This document shows, piece by piece, positions 11,540-23,205 of a stretch of DNA of 64,000 nt. The notes under the pieces are model-generated. The model was not told the DNA's origin. It made no database searches and saw nothing but the letters and a program-made list of their open reading frames with translations. Position 1 is the stretch's first letter. Each line of letters opens with the position of its first letter. The DNA is from Thamnaconus septentrionalis. Taxonomy: Eukaryota > Chordata > Actinopteri > Tetraodontiformes > Monacanthidae. The position numbers and the translations under genes were made by a program. The stretch covers positions 14,991,773 to 15,055,772 of the forward strand of contig CM020510.1 in NCBI GenBank assembly GCA_009823395.1. The letters are read 5' to 3'.

Positions 11540-13027
11540 AGATGATCTGTTTGTTAAACCATTTCTTCGGCCGAGCTGAGGCAAGTGGTCGCTCACAGGG
11601 CCGGGCCGACTGTTGGTGATCTGAAACGTATTTTTCTGGAATCTGTGCTGCAAAAACACAATCTCCTATTAATTTTCGATGCGACCCCCGTGGTTCGATG
11701 TGGCCGACCGAGACAGCTGCTGCAGGAGTTCTCTGTCTCGCTTCTGCTTGGTCTCCATATTAGGGACTTCAGTCAACCCTTGCCGCAGTCAGTGCCCAGC
11801 TGCCAATCACACCCCCAGGAAATCAGACAGCAGCACAAAAACAGAAGTTGGCCAGATTTGGTCCGAATAAGTAACACTTTCTGATACAAGATCAGAAGAC
11901 ATGAAGTGATACAAGAAGTGATATTTGAGGTTGGAAGTAATACTGCACTTGCTATTGCTCTGTACCAGCACTTGTGGCAAGCCCTTTGTAGAATCTTCCT
12001 GCTTCACTGGAACTAACTGTTTCCCACCATTTTTCAGCTGCAGTTGTATTTATAGACTGTAAGTCGCCAGCGCACTTGTTTACAAGGCCGTGGATTTAAG
12101 CTTATGCTGCAAAAGTTTTATTTGCGTCCTCGTGAAGTGTTGTTTACGCTTCGGTTGGAAGATGAAGCAGGATGAGAACATTTTCGTAATCCTCTCCAAT
12201 AAGGAATGTGAATTATCGTGTCCAATTGCGTCACTAAATCGGACATGTTTGTGCTTTTTGCAGCGGTACAGTTGCCCTACATTTACGACCCTGTCCAGCT
12301 GCAATCCAACATAAAAAAAACATGCACAATGTTTAATGTAAAAAGGATGCCACATTAAACATTGTTCTAGACAGCAGGGAAATGAGTGAGGGGTCAATTT
12401 TCTTACCAGACTTGACAAGAACCAACCATCCACGCAAAGCGTCGCATGCATGCTAAAGCGCACTTTCATGAATTTCAGCCACCCCGTTCCACCAATCATG
12501 GGCTCACTTTGAAATGAAACCCAAATGGCTGGGATGGGAGGGCGTTGAAGTGAAGAATCACAAGGCTGCCAGACACGACGGCGCTCTTGATGAATTTCCT
12601 CATCAGACTCGTCACGGCGCGTGGCAGATTTCTCTTTTCTGTGTTCGACCTTCCCCCATTAAATACCTTGTGTGGCAGCAGGTATGCAAGCACACAAAGG
12701 CCTCCGCCGGAGCCGCGAGAAATCTCTTATGAGCAGCTGGCGCCATCAAACTGTTTCTGCAGTGCATAGGGCAGACCCGAAGAGAGCGACACTTCACAAT
12801 ATCCTAAATCAGTGAGCGAATGCTTCCATGTACGGAATGCCTGCAGCTTTCTCGCCCTCAGCTTTAATAAACACTTCACCCCAATAAACGAAAGCTCGGT
12901 CATTATCATCGAACCCTGGTGGCGACAGATGCTAAAAACGAGTCCCAGAAGGCAGGACAAGAATTTATTCTGGCCGAAATGTCAATGTGGAAATGCGGCA
13001 AGACAACATACAATACATACATTTACA
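11540..13027. other. noncoding with a long perfect hairpin
   Basis: No gene recognised. Contains the inverted repeat at 12326-12365, AT-rich sequence to about 12470, then mixed sequence up to the hAT element. Open frames overlap in several frames and look random. Confidence 0.5.
12326..12365. repeat. perfect 14-bp inverted repeat, 12-nt spacer
   Basis: ACAATGTTTAATGT at 12326-12339 is exactly complementary to ACATTAAACATTGT at 12352-12365. The stem is AT-rich and ends abruptly on both sides. There is no flanking target duplication, so it is unlikely to be a transposon end. It is too short for a microRNA precursor. Confidence 0.88.
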
Positions 13028-13035
13028 CTGAGGAC

Positions 13036-13500
13036 CAGTGTTGGCGAGTAATCTATTACTAAGTAATCCACTACTGTAATTAAACTCATTTTTGAGTAAT
13101 GGAGTAATGTAACTAGATTGCTGGTGCAAAACTGGTAATTATTTTGATTAACGGCTTTGCTACTTTTCCGAAATCTTCTAATTGTTTTAACAATATGGGC
13201 TGTGCAAAGGGCACAAGTGCTGTACATGAGTTTGTTCGGTGAAATGTGAAGTTTGTGTTCAGAGAGCAAACATTCATTCATGTTAAGAGGACAGAGGCAA
13301 TATTTGGAATTGCAAAATTTGCACTTTAATAAAGTTCATTCCAAAGCACTGAGCAACTATTACTTTATATTTTTTTAACTAAAGTAATTAGTAATTGATT
13401 ACTTATGAAACAAAGTGGTTAAATAAGTAATTGGATTACTTACAGAGTAATCAGTAATCGGTAGTTGCATTACTTTTACGGAGTAAATCGAACAACACTG
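13036..13500. mobile_element. non-autonomous hAT element (MITE) with 8-bp target duplication
   Basis: A complete 465-bp element. The ends are terminal inverted repeats: CAGTGTTGGCGAGTAATC on the left, and on the right a sequence whose complement begins CAGTGTTGTTCGATTTAC. The terminal CAGTGTTG matches exactly. The subterminal regions share many copies of AGTAAT/ATTACT. Both sides carry the 8-bp duplication CTGAGGAC (13028-13035 and 13501-13508), the size made by hAT transposases. CAGTGTTG ends with AGTAAC/AGTAAT-rich subterminal repeats are typical of abundant teleost hAT MITEs. No transposase is encoded, so it must have been moved in trans. Orientation is arbitrary. Confidence 0.93.
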
Positions 13501-13508
13501 CTGAGGAC

Positions 13509-15460
13509 ATATGGCCAAACACACAAGCATGTTGCAGTGAGACACAACGCTGCATCTCTGAGGAATATCGAGTGAGGGTCCAGGTGATGCAGTTGCTCGT
13601 TCCCTCCTGAACTCTTGACAACACATGGCTGTAATCGTTTGATATGAGATTAGGACCTACACACACGGCAGCGGGGATCGTCGCCGGAGTGGACATGCCG
13701 CGTTTGCATGGGTGGCTTTGGAGAGGCAGTGTTTACTGGAGTGGGATGCGAGTCCAGGGATTAGTCCTCTACCACTGAAGCAGTGGGCAGTGGACTCCCT
13801 CTCTGCTGGCTGGACCAGCCGGCAATTTCACTTAGCCAGATAAGGCAAAGAAGAAATGGCTCCTGAAGCACTTCAAAACATACGCTCGCAACGCTCACTT
13901 GGATAAACTCTCGCAAACGCGAGTACGTGGCAGGAAAAGGAAGTGGGCTAGTGCAGATAGAGGCCAGTGCGAATGCCTTTTTTTTCACATCGCTTTTTTT
14001 TCTTCAGCTCATAAAGTTTCTCAGTTTTCAAGAGTTTTTTTTCATTCTGCTACCAACACGCACGGAGACAAATGGCAGCGAAAAACACAAAACCAATGAG
14101 CATGAATTAAATGGCTCGCTGGTGGGTGGGATTAGACACAACAAGAGGAGAGACATAACGGAGTAAATATAAACGGATAAGGCAGAGCCGGAGAAAAAAA
14201 AGGGGGAGCGGAGGTGCCAGACGCGAAGAGGAGGCACAAACGGATTCCCGCAGAGTCACGGGGAAGCAGAGGAGGTTGTGAGAGATATGATGCAAGGGAT
14301 TGGGATCTTTCAGACGGTAAATCGCTTAGCTACCCAAAGGGGACAACTCCCTCTTTGCCGCTGTGCGCCCGCTCCCCTGTCAGGACGAGGAGGAGCAGGC
14401 GGCGGATTGAAATGTAAAAGAGGCAGAGGATCAGAGACAGGTGGAAAATGAGAGGAGCAAAGGGCAAAAGAATCCAGAGATGAGGCATAGATGGCGCACT
14501 CCACACCCCTGCCCATCCCCACCAATCAAACATGGCGTCTCTGGCGCATGTGCACGATAGCGTCTGCATTCTTGTTTACGAGCGCGTCTCCTGGGATACT
14601 ATGCAATTTATTATCAGCGAAGACCTATTCTGTTGAATCCAGGGGGCCCCTACAGCTACAGAGACCCATCCAAGGCATCAGCAACTCATCAGTTATGTAA
14701 ACAGATGGAAGTATTGCTGGGACCTGGAGGTGCTCTGTGCTCTTACAACTCCCAGACGTTGCTAGCGTGGGGCTTTTTTTTTTGTTAGCATGTTTCGAAC
14801 AGCTTTGGCTTCTCCTCAATCACACTAGATGTCAAAAAGGGAGTTCAATGTTAAAGGTTTCCAACTACAAGAAGACTGAAAAACAAATTGATAAATTGCA
14901 TTCTGTTCAAAAAGAGTCCAAGGTTAGCATTGCTAGGACAGTGCAGCTTTCTGCAGAATTTCTTTTCTGAACAGTACTTTGTCTCTTACCAAAAAAGGGA
15001 AGGGGAGGTAGTAGATTTCACCTCAACCTGAAACATTTCTTGCAATTCAAGAATTTTTGGCCTTACTTTCAAATCTTACATTTTGAGATTTTCATCTAAA
15101 GTCACAACCGATTCCAATAATCTTCAATGCCGACTGCTAGAAGACAGACATAAAACATGTTTTGTACGTTCAAACACATACGTTATTAAATGGTGTAACT
15201 CATGTCTTATATGAGCTGTGACAGACAAACTCAGACAATACGTCAGCGAGCGATCGTTACACATCATTGAAAAGGAAACCAGGCTAAAGACTGAACAATC
15301 AGCTCTCTTTTAATGGCTTTATTCAAGTCAAGTGGTGCAATAGGACACGCTCCAGTTGTGAGTTTGACGCATGTATAATATGCTGGCATAAATTTTACAA
15401 AACTCTGAATTATTCATTGACCTAATTATTGCCTTGACTCATTAAGGCACATGTGGAGCG

Positions 15461-15462
<2 letters not shown>
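13509..15462. other. noncoding, purine-rich near 14.2 kb
   Basis: No exon recognised. The stretch 14150-14480 is purine-rich with interspersed CpG and gives several overlapping open frames with no family resemblance. 14980-15460 is AT-rich. Confidence 0.5.

Positions 15463-15501
<39 letters not shown>
15463..15501. repeat. (AT)n microsatellite
   Basis: An uninterrupted AT dinucleotide run of about 39 bases, bounded by GTC on the left and TGAATT on the right. It is self-complementary and probably length-polymorphic. Confidence 0.95.
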
Positions 15502-15502
<1 letters not shown>

Positions 15503-16483
15503 AATTGTACGCTCACCCACTGTGAACACTCATCAATCAGAAATACATTGTTCAATAAATAGGCAATAATTGGGCCCAGAGAAAGTAGTTATTTGCAGAC
15601 AAACATAATAAGATTTCAGTTGGAGTCCACCTGGATGCAGCAGTGTTTTTTTTCCTTATTGTTTGACCTGTTTACCCAGATGAATGCATAGTTAATACAT
15701 ACTTTCATTAGATATTTATGGGTAAATGTTGTTTACGTGATCATTAGGAATTTAACAAGGTTGCAAAATCTTAATCCGCATTATAGATCAGATTTTGCAT
15801 GGAGGGCAACACTTGCCTTTTTAACTAGTTGGAAAAAACAAAAAACTGAGTCATTCCAAAGACATGGTTCCAGTGCCCCGTTAAAAATGTTAGCTGTCAC
15901 AATTCTATATGACTGCGCACAGCTTACATACTTTGTTTGCTAAAAAAAAATAGGACAAAATGTTTCATGTGCAAGACTTTGCAGGAAATTGCAAGACAAC
16001 AGGAGTTCAGTTAAAACTACATGTTCCTCTGGCAGGAGACAGAATAAATTAATATAAATTCCACAGTTTACCGCTGAGCAGAAGCCCATCCAGTGCGGGA
16101 AATTACAAAATTAAGCCTGTAACATGATTTTAATAGCGCATTCGAGTAAACTGCATCGCTGCATGGAAGGTGGAGGGAAAAAAATCAATCAAGGAACTTG
16201 CGGTCGTCTTTGCGGAAATTGTTCACACTAATGTAAAGCCTCGTCAGTGCATCATTTAAAAGTTTTAGTAGGCAGTTAGCTGTAATGGGCTTGTGATTCC
16301 GCCGTCTCTTTTTTTATTTTTATCATCCCAGCTACCATCAGCCACTCATCTAGCCAGCCGCACCACAGCTTTCCTCCGGGCTCGTCATTAGCGCGAAACA
16401 TTTGGATTGGCTCATTTGATCAGACTTCCCCTTCGCTCGGCTACACATATAGATTCCCACCCACCTCTTTTCCGGGCCGCCGT

Positions 16484-16533
16484 CGTCTGCGACGCCCTCA
16501 CCTCCGTCTGCGACGCCCTCACCTCCGTCTGCG
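16484..16533 (+). repeat. 21-bp tandem repeat, 2.4 copies
   Basis: Two exact 21-base units starting CGTCTGCGACG and ending CCTCACCTC (16484-16504 and 16505-16525) are followed by eight bases of a third. The unit is a multiple of three, so open frames on both strands pass through it, but nothing else suggests coding. Confidence 0.9.
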
Positions 16534-16790
16534 TCGTCTCTCCTGGCAGCTGCCGAGCGCAAGGCCCCCACTTTTGGGAGGCGCGGCTGCGAAAAGCCAT
16601 CAGAAATAATGAACGTTTGATACTGCGTCGTAATGGCCTCTGGGAGATAACGCAAAGCCATTCATAGGGCTGATGTTTTGAAAGGCCCGTGTCTTTTGCT
16701 CTGTGGGACAGCGTGGGGAAAGAAGCTCCAGTGATTTCTAATGAAGAACATAAATCAAGGAGTGCTTCCTGTGGAGATGGCAACTGTGAG

Positions 16791-16832
16791 TGTGTGTGTG
16801 TGTTAGCGAGAGAGAGAGAGTGTGTGTGTGTT
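16791..16832 (+). repeat. GT and GA dinucleotide runs
   Basis: A (GT)n run, then a (GA)n run, then another (GT)n run within about 40 bases. A compound microsatellite. Confidence 0.85.
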
Positions 16833-17339
16833 TTCTGAGCATGTATCCTATGAATACTTGGGTATTGATCGGTGCTCCTGGACTTTCTGACCCCTTTTAG
16901 CACTGTCAATCAGCTAGCTTATTCTCACCAGCCTGCCTCCCCTCTACCCCACAGTGCTGATTGAATTTCAGTGTTGAGGTCGCACAGTGCTGGGATCCTA
17001 CTTGACTTACCAGAACAGTGTATTTTGGTCAAAGCTTATATTTCTTTTTTTTCGACTGTCATGCACACTGATACTGCAACAGAGGACGAGGAAAATTTTT
17101 AGCACAGCCACATTGCAGCTTCAGCCTGTGGGCTCAGAGAAAAGGGAGACAAGACTCTGGAAATATCAACAAATTGCACAAGTGACCTTAGATTTTTTTT
17201 TTCTTCACCTTAATGTGTTGTTTCCCTGTTTGTTTGATGCTGAGAGAGGAGAAAGGGGCCTTTTCTTTACATTGTGTTGCTGGCAATACATCCTGTTCTC
17301 TAAACTCATTGATTTTTCTGTTCAGGTGAATTACTTTCA

Positions 17340-17620
17340 CTGAAGGGATAGTTCGTATTATCATTTACCCTAAGCTGAAATGTCACCCGTTCTCTGCTCA
17401 CCATTGCGTCAATGGGGGCTCTGGTAATATTTTTTCCATCCACGTAACAGTGTTTGGGTTTCACAGAGGGGAGGAATTGGACTCGATGCCAATACAATGG
17501 AAGCCTATAGGGGCAATGAATTCTAACGTAGCACAGGTAGATAATCATTGTGCTGCTCGCATGGTGCCATCCCAGTGTTTGGAAGCCATGAAGTTTCAAC
17601 TTGAATCCAAACGCAGGTAT
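17340..17620. mobile_element. possible relic of a teleost DNA transposon
   Basis: Begins GAAGGGATAGTTCG followed by a TATCATTTACCCT motif, and contains CAATGGAAGCCTATAGGGGCAATG. Both resemble phrases I associate with dispersed fish DNA elements. No inverted termini or target duplication were found, so this is a weak recollection and not a demonstrated element. Confidence 0.25.
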
Positions 17621-18539
17621 TAATGCCAATTCTAGTGAAAATATCCATCGTACCCTCCCAGCTCTGGTAGCTGTGTTGCATTTTCACTTATCAAAAGTGT
17701 CAATTTTAAGATGGGTTTTGATGTATGTGACTCCTATGTGTTTTTTTTATTACTAAATGTTTGTTTCCAAGTTTCCTTTGTTCTAGTATAGGGCTGAATT
17801 CTCAGTTAATTTCCAGAATGTTTATTTTTTAATTTTTGAAACTGTCAAAGAGCCTCCATTGAAATAGTGGTCTGTGGAAAATGTATTAAGTTTCACTTTT
17901 GCCTGAATGATCCCTCTAAGATCATCCTTGGTCTTTCTAATGTTCTTTCCCTTCAATCTCTTGTAAAATTACCTCCTTATGCTTGCGCTTAACGGCTTCA
18001 CGCGTGAAAAGTAGGTACGAAAACACTCACCTTATTTGCTATCCTACATGCAGATTTTGAAGAGCACCTGAATTTTAAAAATTACTTATTTTCCATTTGG
18101 TACAAGCTTCTCTGTAAATGGCAGCAGCCAAATGGTTAAGAATTACTTGAACACCTACTTTAACTGGTAGACTTGAGGGGGAAATTAAAGGCTTAAAGCT
18201 TTATGAGAAAGGAGTGAAATTCAAATTCTCCTCTCAGAAGTGAGACTCCATTAACAGCATCTCCTGCAGGCATTGGGTCTCATTGAAATTCAAGAAAAAG
18301 TAGAAGTTACTGTAGAAAACCATTCATCCCCATCTGAAGCCAAAAGTGACGCGCTGCCTCCATTTGTTCTCCTCGCAAGAGTGCCACACGTGAAAGTAAA
18401 TGTGCGTGTATTTGCACACATGAGCCCGACTCCTTGGACCTACCCACCTGAGCCTGTTAAGAGTTTTGCTCAAGCCGTGGTCTTTCTGTGATTCAGGTTT
18501 GATTCACACCACCTCCTCCATCAAAGCCGTTAATGAACT

Positions 18540-18960
18540 TGCCTCCCCCGTGAACTTCATAGGAAAGCTCTTAATGCCTTTCAGAAGGGCTTTGACTTTA
18601 CACAATAGCTGAATGCACCAGTCATTTTGTTCCCGCCACAATGGTGCCACGGGGACCGGCAAGCTTTACACACTGTGGACAATTTGAGGCTCTGATTCCA
18701 GTATGGCCGCCTTATTTTCTCACGTAATTGGATAACCTCTGACGGCGATTTCAATTTCAAATATTGCCCGCTCTTCCAGATTTAGCGTCATAAACCGCTG
18801 GTTACAATTGTCCGTGTGTGCTGGCTGCTCCAGCTGCAGTCCCAAAGGCATTTTGATAAAGAGTGATTAAGCGAGTCACTCCATATTTATTATATTTCTC
18901 TGCCACTCTCAAAGCCTCAAATACTAACACAAACCTGAAGAAGCCCCCCCAGCTTAGCCC
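18540..18960. promoter_or_regulatory. candidate conserved noncoding element
   Basis: Unique, repeat-free block rich in short transcription-factor-like words (TCACGTAATTGG, TGATAAAGAGTGATTAAG, CCATATTTATTATATT, GCCGCCTTATTTT). It has no open frame of coding character. The texture resembles vertebrate developmental enhancers; conservation was not tested. Confidence 0.3.
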
Positions 18961-20223
18961 CCAGAATCATGCCATAATGGCCAGTTGAGATAAAGAAAAA
19001 TCATTAAAAGGCAGTGCAGCAAATGACAAATAGTCCCCTGAATTTCCACAAAGGGCAACACTGTAAATAGGCTTTATTTTTTTAAATAAATAAATGGGAC
19101 TGCAGTGCCTAATAGACTGTGCGTGTGCATTTTTGTGTGTGTAATATATTTCTATTCTGACATTGTCCACAAAACCGGACCTTGGAGGACACCGGTGACA
19201 TATTGTCCAGGGTTTAGAGGTGCCCCTGCTGCAGTAATACCGTTCAATTCTGGTAACACGGAGAAAAAAAAAAAAAAACCTAACAACTTTTCAAAGAGCT
19301 GCCAAGTTTTGCAGGCTGGTGCACAGAAAAGTAAATGATGAAGGAGAGCAGTGGGGAGCGGGAGATGGGCTCTTCGATGCAAAGCCGTTGGTGATTCAAT
19401 CATTTATCAGCCATTATCAATTTATCAGCCAGGTTTGTTTGCATGGAGGGATGTGGCGAAGGTCACAGATAGTGCAGAGGAGCGACAAGAAAACGGATGA
19501 CTGGAGAGAGTCGTTCGTTGCAGCGTGTGATGTCATCGGACGGTCTATCTATCGAGATTTATTCCGATAAAGACAAATGAGATACGGAGTTAATAGAGTG
19601 TATAATACCCCGAGCAATTGAAAATGCAAACAGAGAGTGGAATGCAATTAATTCTATTAGGTGGACCTCCACTGAAGAGTGAAACACTTATGGGTTTGTC
19701 GATAGATGGCGTCAGCAGGACGAGGCAAGTTGTGTTAGTGCCGGTGTCTGGAACAACAACACAAACACAGCAAACAAGGCCAAGCACCACCAGTGGCTCT
19801 TTATATTCTGCAGTATTTGTTTTTGCTTTTTTTTTTAATACATCCAGAATCCAGGAGGGACACGGATTTAAAAGGAGAGGAAATGTTTAGGTAGAAGGCT
19901 GCAAAAGCTGCCGACTGTGCTGCTGCGCTGTGGAGAGCGTTGGACCTGAAGGACACGTGTTCTGTTTGTCCTCGTCAACGTGATGACAACAGCACAAACA
20001 GCTCTCGCTCGTATTTAGTTTCATGTACTGGCGGAAGTGCTGAAGGCTACTTTTCCGTGGGAAACCCTTTTGACCCGTTGATGATTTTTAAACTATGGAA
20101 CGCCACGGATAAAGAATCTAACTGCATTTCTCTCCCAGTGTCACACATCGAGGAAACAACACAGGGTTGTGCGGCTGTTGTGTGAGGCTGAGTCAGCTGT
20201 GCCACATTGTTTGTACACTTGTA
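18961..20223. other. noncoding, no gene seen
   Basis: No repeat or exon is supported. An A-run lies at 19264-19278. Open frames overlap across frames without family resemblance. Confidence 0.5.
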
Positions 20224-21540
20224 GCCTGATTTACTCAAGGCTTGCTTGTGCGAAAAATGTAGGCAAACATCACTGCACGTGCTAACTAATGACAAAGCTT
20301 ATCTATTAAGGGAACACACTGAAGGTCGTTTCTGTCACACGGCCATTTGGCGCATTTGGCTAAATGAATATGAAGAAAGAGAAAATTGACAAAATGCACG
20401 AAATATTGAAACAACTGGAACTATATGTTTATTTTTTTCACACAAGGACTACATCCTTGTCACATGTCCTCATGCCATTGGTGTCTATTGTCAGTCCAGA
20501 TACGGCGCTGCCTCATTGTCCCGATAGAACAGGGGTCTCCAACACGTTGCTCGCAAACTACCAGTAGCTCAAGGCCCCTTTCCAAGTAGTTCGCCAAAGG
20601 ATAAATGAATCGTACATAAATGTGAAAACTTGATTGGTCACACGGCCAACTGTCACCTTATATACAGTACAATGAAATCCACAGGTGTCCCTCCCCCTTC
20701 TGACACAGGGTAATTATTTGCCAGTTAGTTGTAAATCAAAGTGTCGCGCTGCTGTCAATCTCGATGTGTCAGTGGTGATGAGAGACGGGTTGCAGCTCAT
20801 ACGAGTAAGAGGCAAAAAACTACATATTATTTCAACAAAACAGAGTTTTGTTTTATCAACGTTAACAACGTCCTCTCTGCGGTGCTACTGCTAGCGTGTC
20901 GGTTGGTAAAAAGCGAAATGTGGAACGCCACTTCACCAAAGCCCTCAGCAACCTTTCAAGAGGCTTTCCAGCAGGTAGCAGTCTCCGAAAAGAAACACTA
21001 AAAGAGCTGAAAACAACGCTTCAAATACAACAGGATTTGTTCACCAAACCAACAAGGAAGGCCAATGCAGCAGCCTTAAGGAAGCACAAAAAGCTATTCA
21101 CCAATGGCTGCAGTGGCTGAAACGTTATTCAAGGACCATTAAAAGCAAGACAGAAATTTTGTCTGCTATTGCCGATGTATGTACAGCTTGGCGCTAATAC
21201 TGTGGCAAAGAGAATGTCTGTGCTGTCTGCAGATGCGGGACACCATTCAAAATAATGTGAAGCTTAAGTCTCAGCAAGCATTCTCAACATTTTTGAACCT
21301 TCGTAGACCCAGACAATTACAAAAGCCTTCACCAAGCAGATTTAAAAATGTCTGCTTGGTTTGGGTCTACATACCTCTGTGAGTCATCCTTTTCTGATAT
21401 GAATGTCGTGAAATCAAATTCCTCATTTAAATAGGGCCGTCTGCATCACTTTTGCCCTTGTTTGTTTACGTGTGCAATCTTCGTCGATTTAATAACGGAC
21501 ACAATCTGTGCACATCATCCGGGATCTTAGTAAATCAGGC
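20224..21540. mobile_element. transposon relic with short terminal inverted repeats, enclosing a hAT pseudogene
   Basis: GCCTGATTTACT at 20224-20235 is the exact reverse complement of AGTAAATCAGGC at 21529-21540, and the match continues as (C)AAG after a one-base slip. GGGCCTGATTTACTAA-like ends are familiar from DNA transposons of fish and frogs. The flanks share TTG next to each end once the outermost two bases are allowed for, but this is too short to prove a target site. Inside lie about 300 bases of unrelated sequence, then the hAT transposase relic (from 20530), then about 100 bases before the right end. The simplest reading is an older element into which a hAT element inserted. One decayed element with long ends is also possible. 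Confidence 0.55.
20530..21434 (+). pseudogene. broken BED-finger hAT transposase (GTF2IRD2/ZMYM6/FAM200-like family)
   Basis: The block opens with CAGGGGTCTCCAAC (20530), a typical hAT terminal sequence. A transposase reading follows in several frames. From about 20773 comes a segment containing DERRVAAHTSKRQKTTYYF. After a shift, the end of a BED zinc finger follows (ATASVSVGKKRNVERHF, its His before the final Phe, 20896-20937). Then comes RGFPAGSSLRKETLKELKT...QQDLFTKPTRKANAA to 21120. After an in-frame stop, the words TEILSAIADV and, one frame over, QLGANTVAKRMSVLSADAG are readable to about 21253. The C-terminal hAT dimerisation motif (AWFGSTYLCESSFSDMN) runs from 21348 to a stop at 21432-21434. 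Only about 95 bases separate the last two, where hundreds of codons with the DDE core should lie, so the catalytic domain is deleted. The finger's first cysteine pair is also damaged. Not functional. The matching 3' terminus was not found. Confidence 0.85.
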
Positions 21541-23088
21541 CCTTGATTGGCAGCCTTGTTAGTCAGCAACCTGTAAGTTCAGTCAACTTCTGGCACAGGA
21601 CGATACAAAACATTTAGTCTCATTAAAAACACTGAACAAAAAATGTTGTGTCTTTACCGCAGTGTCAGATTTGGTGTAAGCAACTTTATTCATTTGTGCT
21701 TGTTGATTTGGAACCTCCCTTCCTTGTCTTCTCATCCCACCCTGTGTACAAACATGCGTTTCAAACACAAATGCGCTGAACTAATGAGTAAGTGTCCCTC
21801 AGTACTAGTATCTGCATGGATATCTTGTTCTGTATTGATCTTTATTTAGAAACAAATTGCCGTGTGGCTGAGAGGAGCTACTGGCTTAAACTGTGGAAAA
21901 CTGCACATTCGTCACTGTTGGCCGATTTAAAGCTACAACAGATTTCATTCTGTACACGGCAACAAATGCCTTTGTGATCCGTGGCTTTTACATTCATGAA
22001 TCACAGCGAGAAAGTGACCCTCGGTCACCTCGTCTGAAGGCAGCTTTGCACACTTGGACCGTAATATGGTTTATTTTTAGATCAATGGGCCCAAAGTTGA
22101 TTTTTCTCCTTCCACACGTTATTTGGCCTTGAAGGGAGCAAAAAGCAGGAAGTAATGTCAGAGGCAAGTCGACGATCCAACAGAGGCAACCTGTTCTAAT
22201 GATGTAACAAGCACATGGCCAAATCCAATGGACAGAAATAATGGAATATTGCCAGGCAGGTTAAAACAAGCCAGATTTCACATTTAATGATCACATAGCT
22301 AGAGCTATCCTGCCTATTCACTGGAGTTAAGTGTAAATTAAAAAAAAAAAAAAAACCTCTGCAGTATAAGCTGTATGCTTCATAAAAAATGGTAATATTT
22401 TCTCATATATGTTACGTAGCTTTGCACCTCTGGGAGGAAGTAAAGGTCTGAGGAATGTTGCAGTGGCTTCAGGAAGTGGTATTTAGCAGGCAGGCAGTGG
22501 CTGGAATTGGACCAGACAGTCACTGGGGAGACTAAAATCTCTGTAGGAACAAATCTAGGCTGCACTCAGAGCAAGTGTTGCACAGCATCACAGTTACCTT
22601 AACACTCCCATGGGATTTTCCCAAGCTTATGCATTGAGGCAATTATTAATTATGGCTTTTTTTTTCTTACTCTTGGAAGGGAAACTAAAGAGGGTGGAGT
22701 GTGGAGGGGGTGGTGATGAAGATGTCCTGCAATAGTGGGGAGGCATGAAGGCAACGTTATCTGAAATCATTTTGTTCTCAGTTTCAAGGCCTCAACTAAT
22801 TATGCAATCATTGGCGCCGTGGAATGACCTAAAAAAACAAAGTGAACGGAACAAAACAACCAGAGCAAGAAAAAAAAAAAATGTTCAGTCTTTTAAGTAG
22901 GCATCTGCCTCCTTGGTATTTACCAACATCTCAATCATGCCGATAAAGTAAATCCAAAAACAGAGAACATCTTATTACTCATTCCAAGACTCGTTCTTGT
23001 TGCTCCACTTTGATGGTAGTCTTACAACGCTGGCTTTTTTCAAAAGAATCTGCTTTACACCGTTCACATCACTTCATTTCATTTTAAC
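21541..23088. other. noncoding, AT-rich
   Basis: AT-rich sequence with A-runs at 22339-22355 and 22870-22880. No exon or repeat family is recognised. Confidence 0.5.
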
Positions 23089-23205
23089 AGACAATTCAGA
23101 GTTGCCAGTGAACCTAATGAATTGAAAGTGTGTGTCCTTGGACTGCTGGAGGAAGCTGGAGTACCTGGGGGAACCCATGGAGACACAGGGAGAAACATGC
23201 AAAAT
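23089..23205 (-). mobile_element. old V-SINE fragment (minus strand)
   Basis: Read on the minus strand, the block follows the body of the SINEs at 3288 and 11148 in order: the GCATG..CTCCCTGTGTCTCCATGGGTTC core, the CTCCAGCTTCCTCCAGCAGTCCAAGGACA block, and the 'aattca..ctgaattgt' region. It has many substitutions and neither end, so it is far older than the two full-length copies. Confidence 0.75.

Larger units (their letters stand above)
15502..18539. other. noncoding, with small tandem repeats
   Basis: No gene recognised. Contains the 21-bp tandem at 16484-16533, GT/GA runs at 16791-16832, and a possible old DNA-transposon relic at 17340-17620. Open frames such as 18273-18491 look random. 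Confidence 0.5.

Noticed and set aside
16412..16909. 165-codon minus-strand open frame
   Set aside because: It crosses GT/GA microsatellites and the 21-bp tandem repeat, giving repetitive low-complexity peptide.
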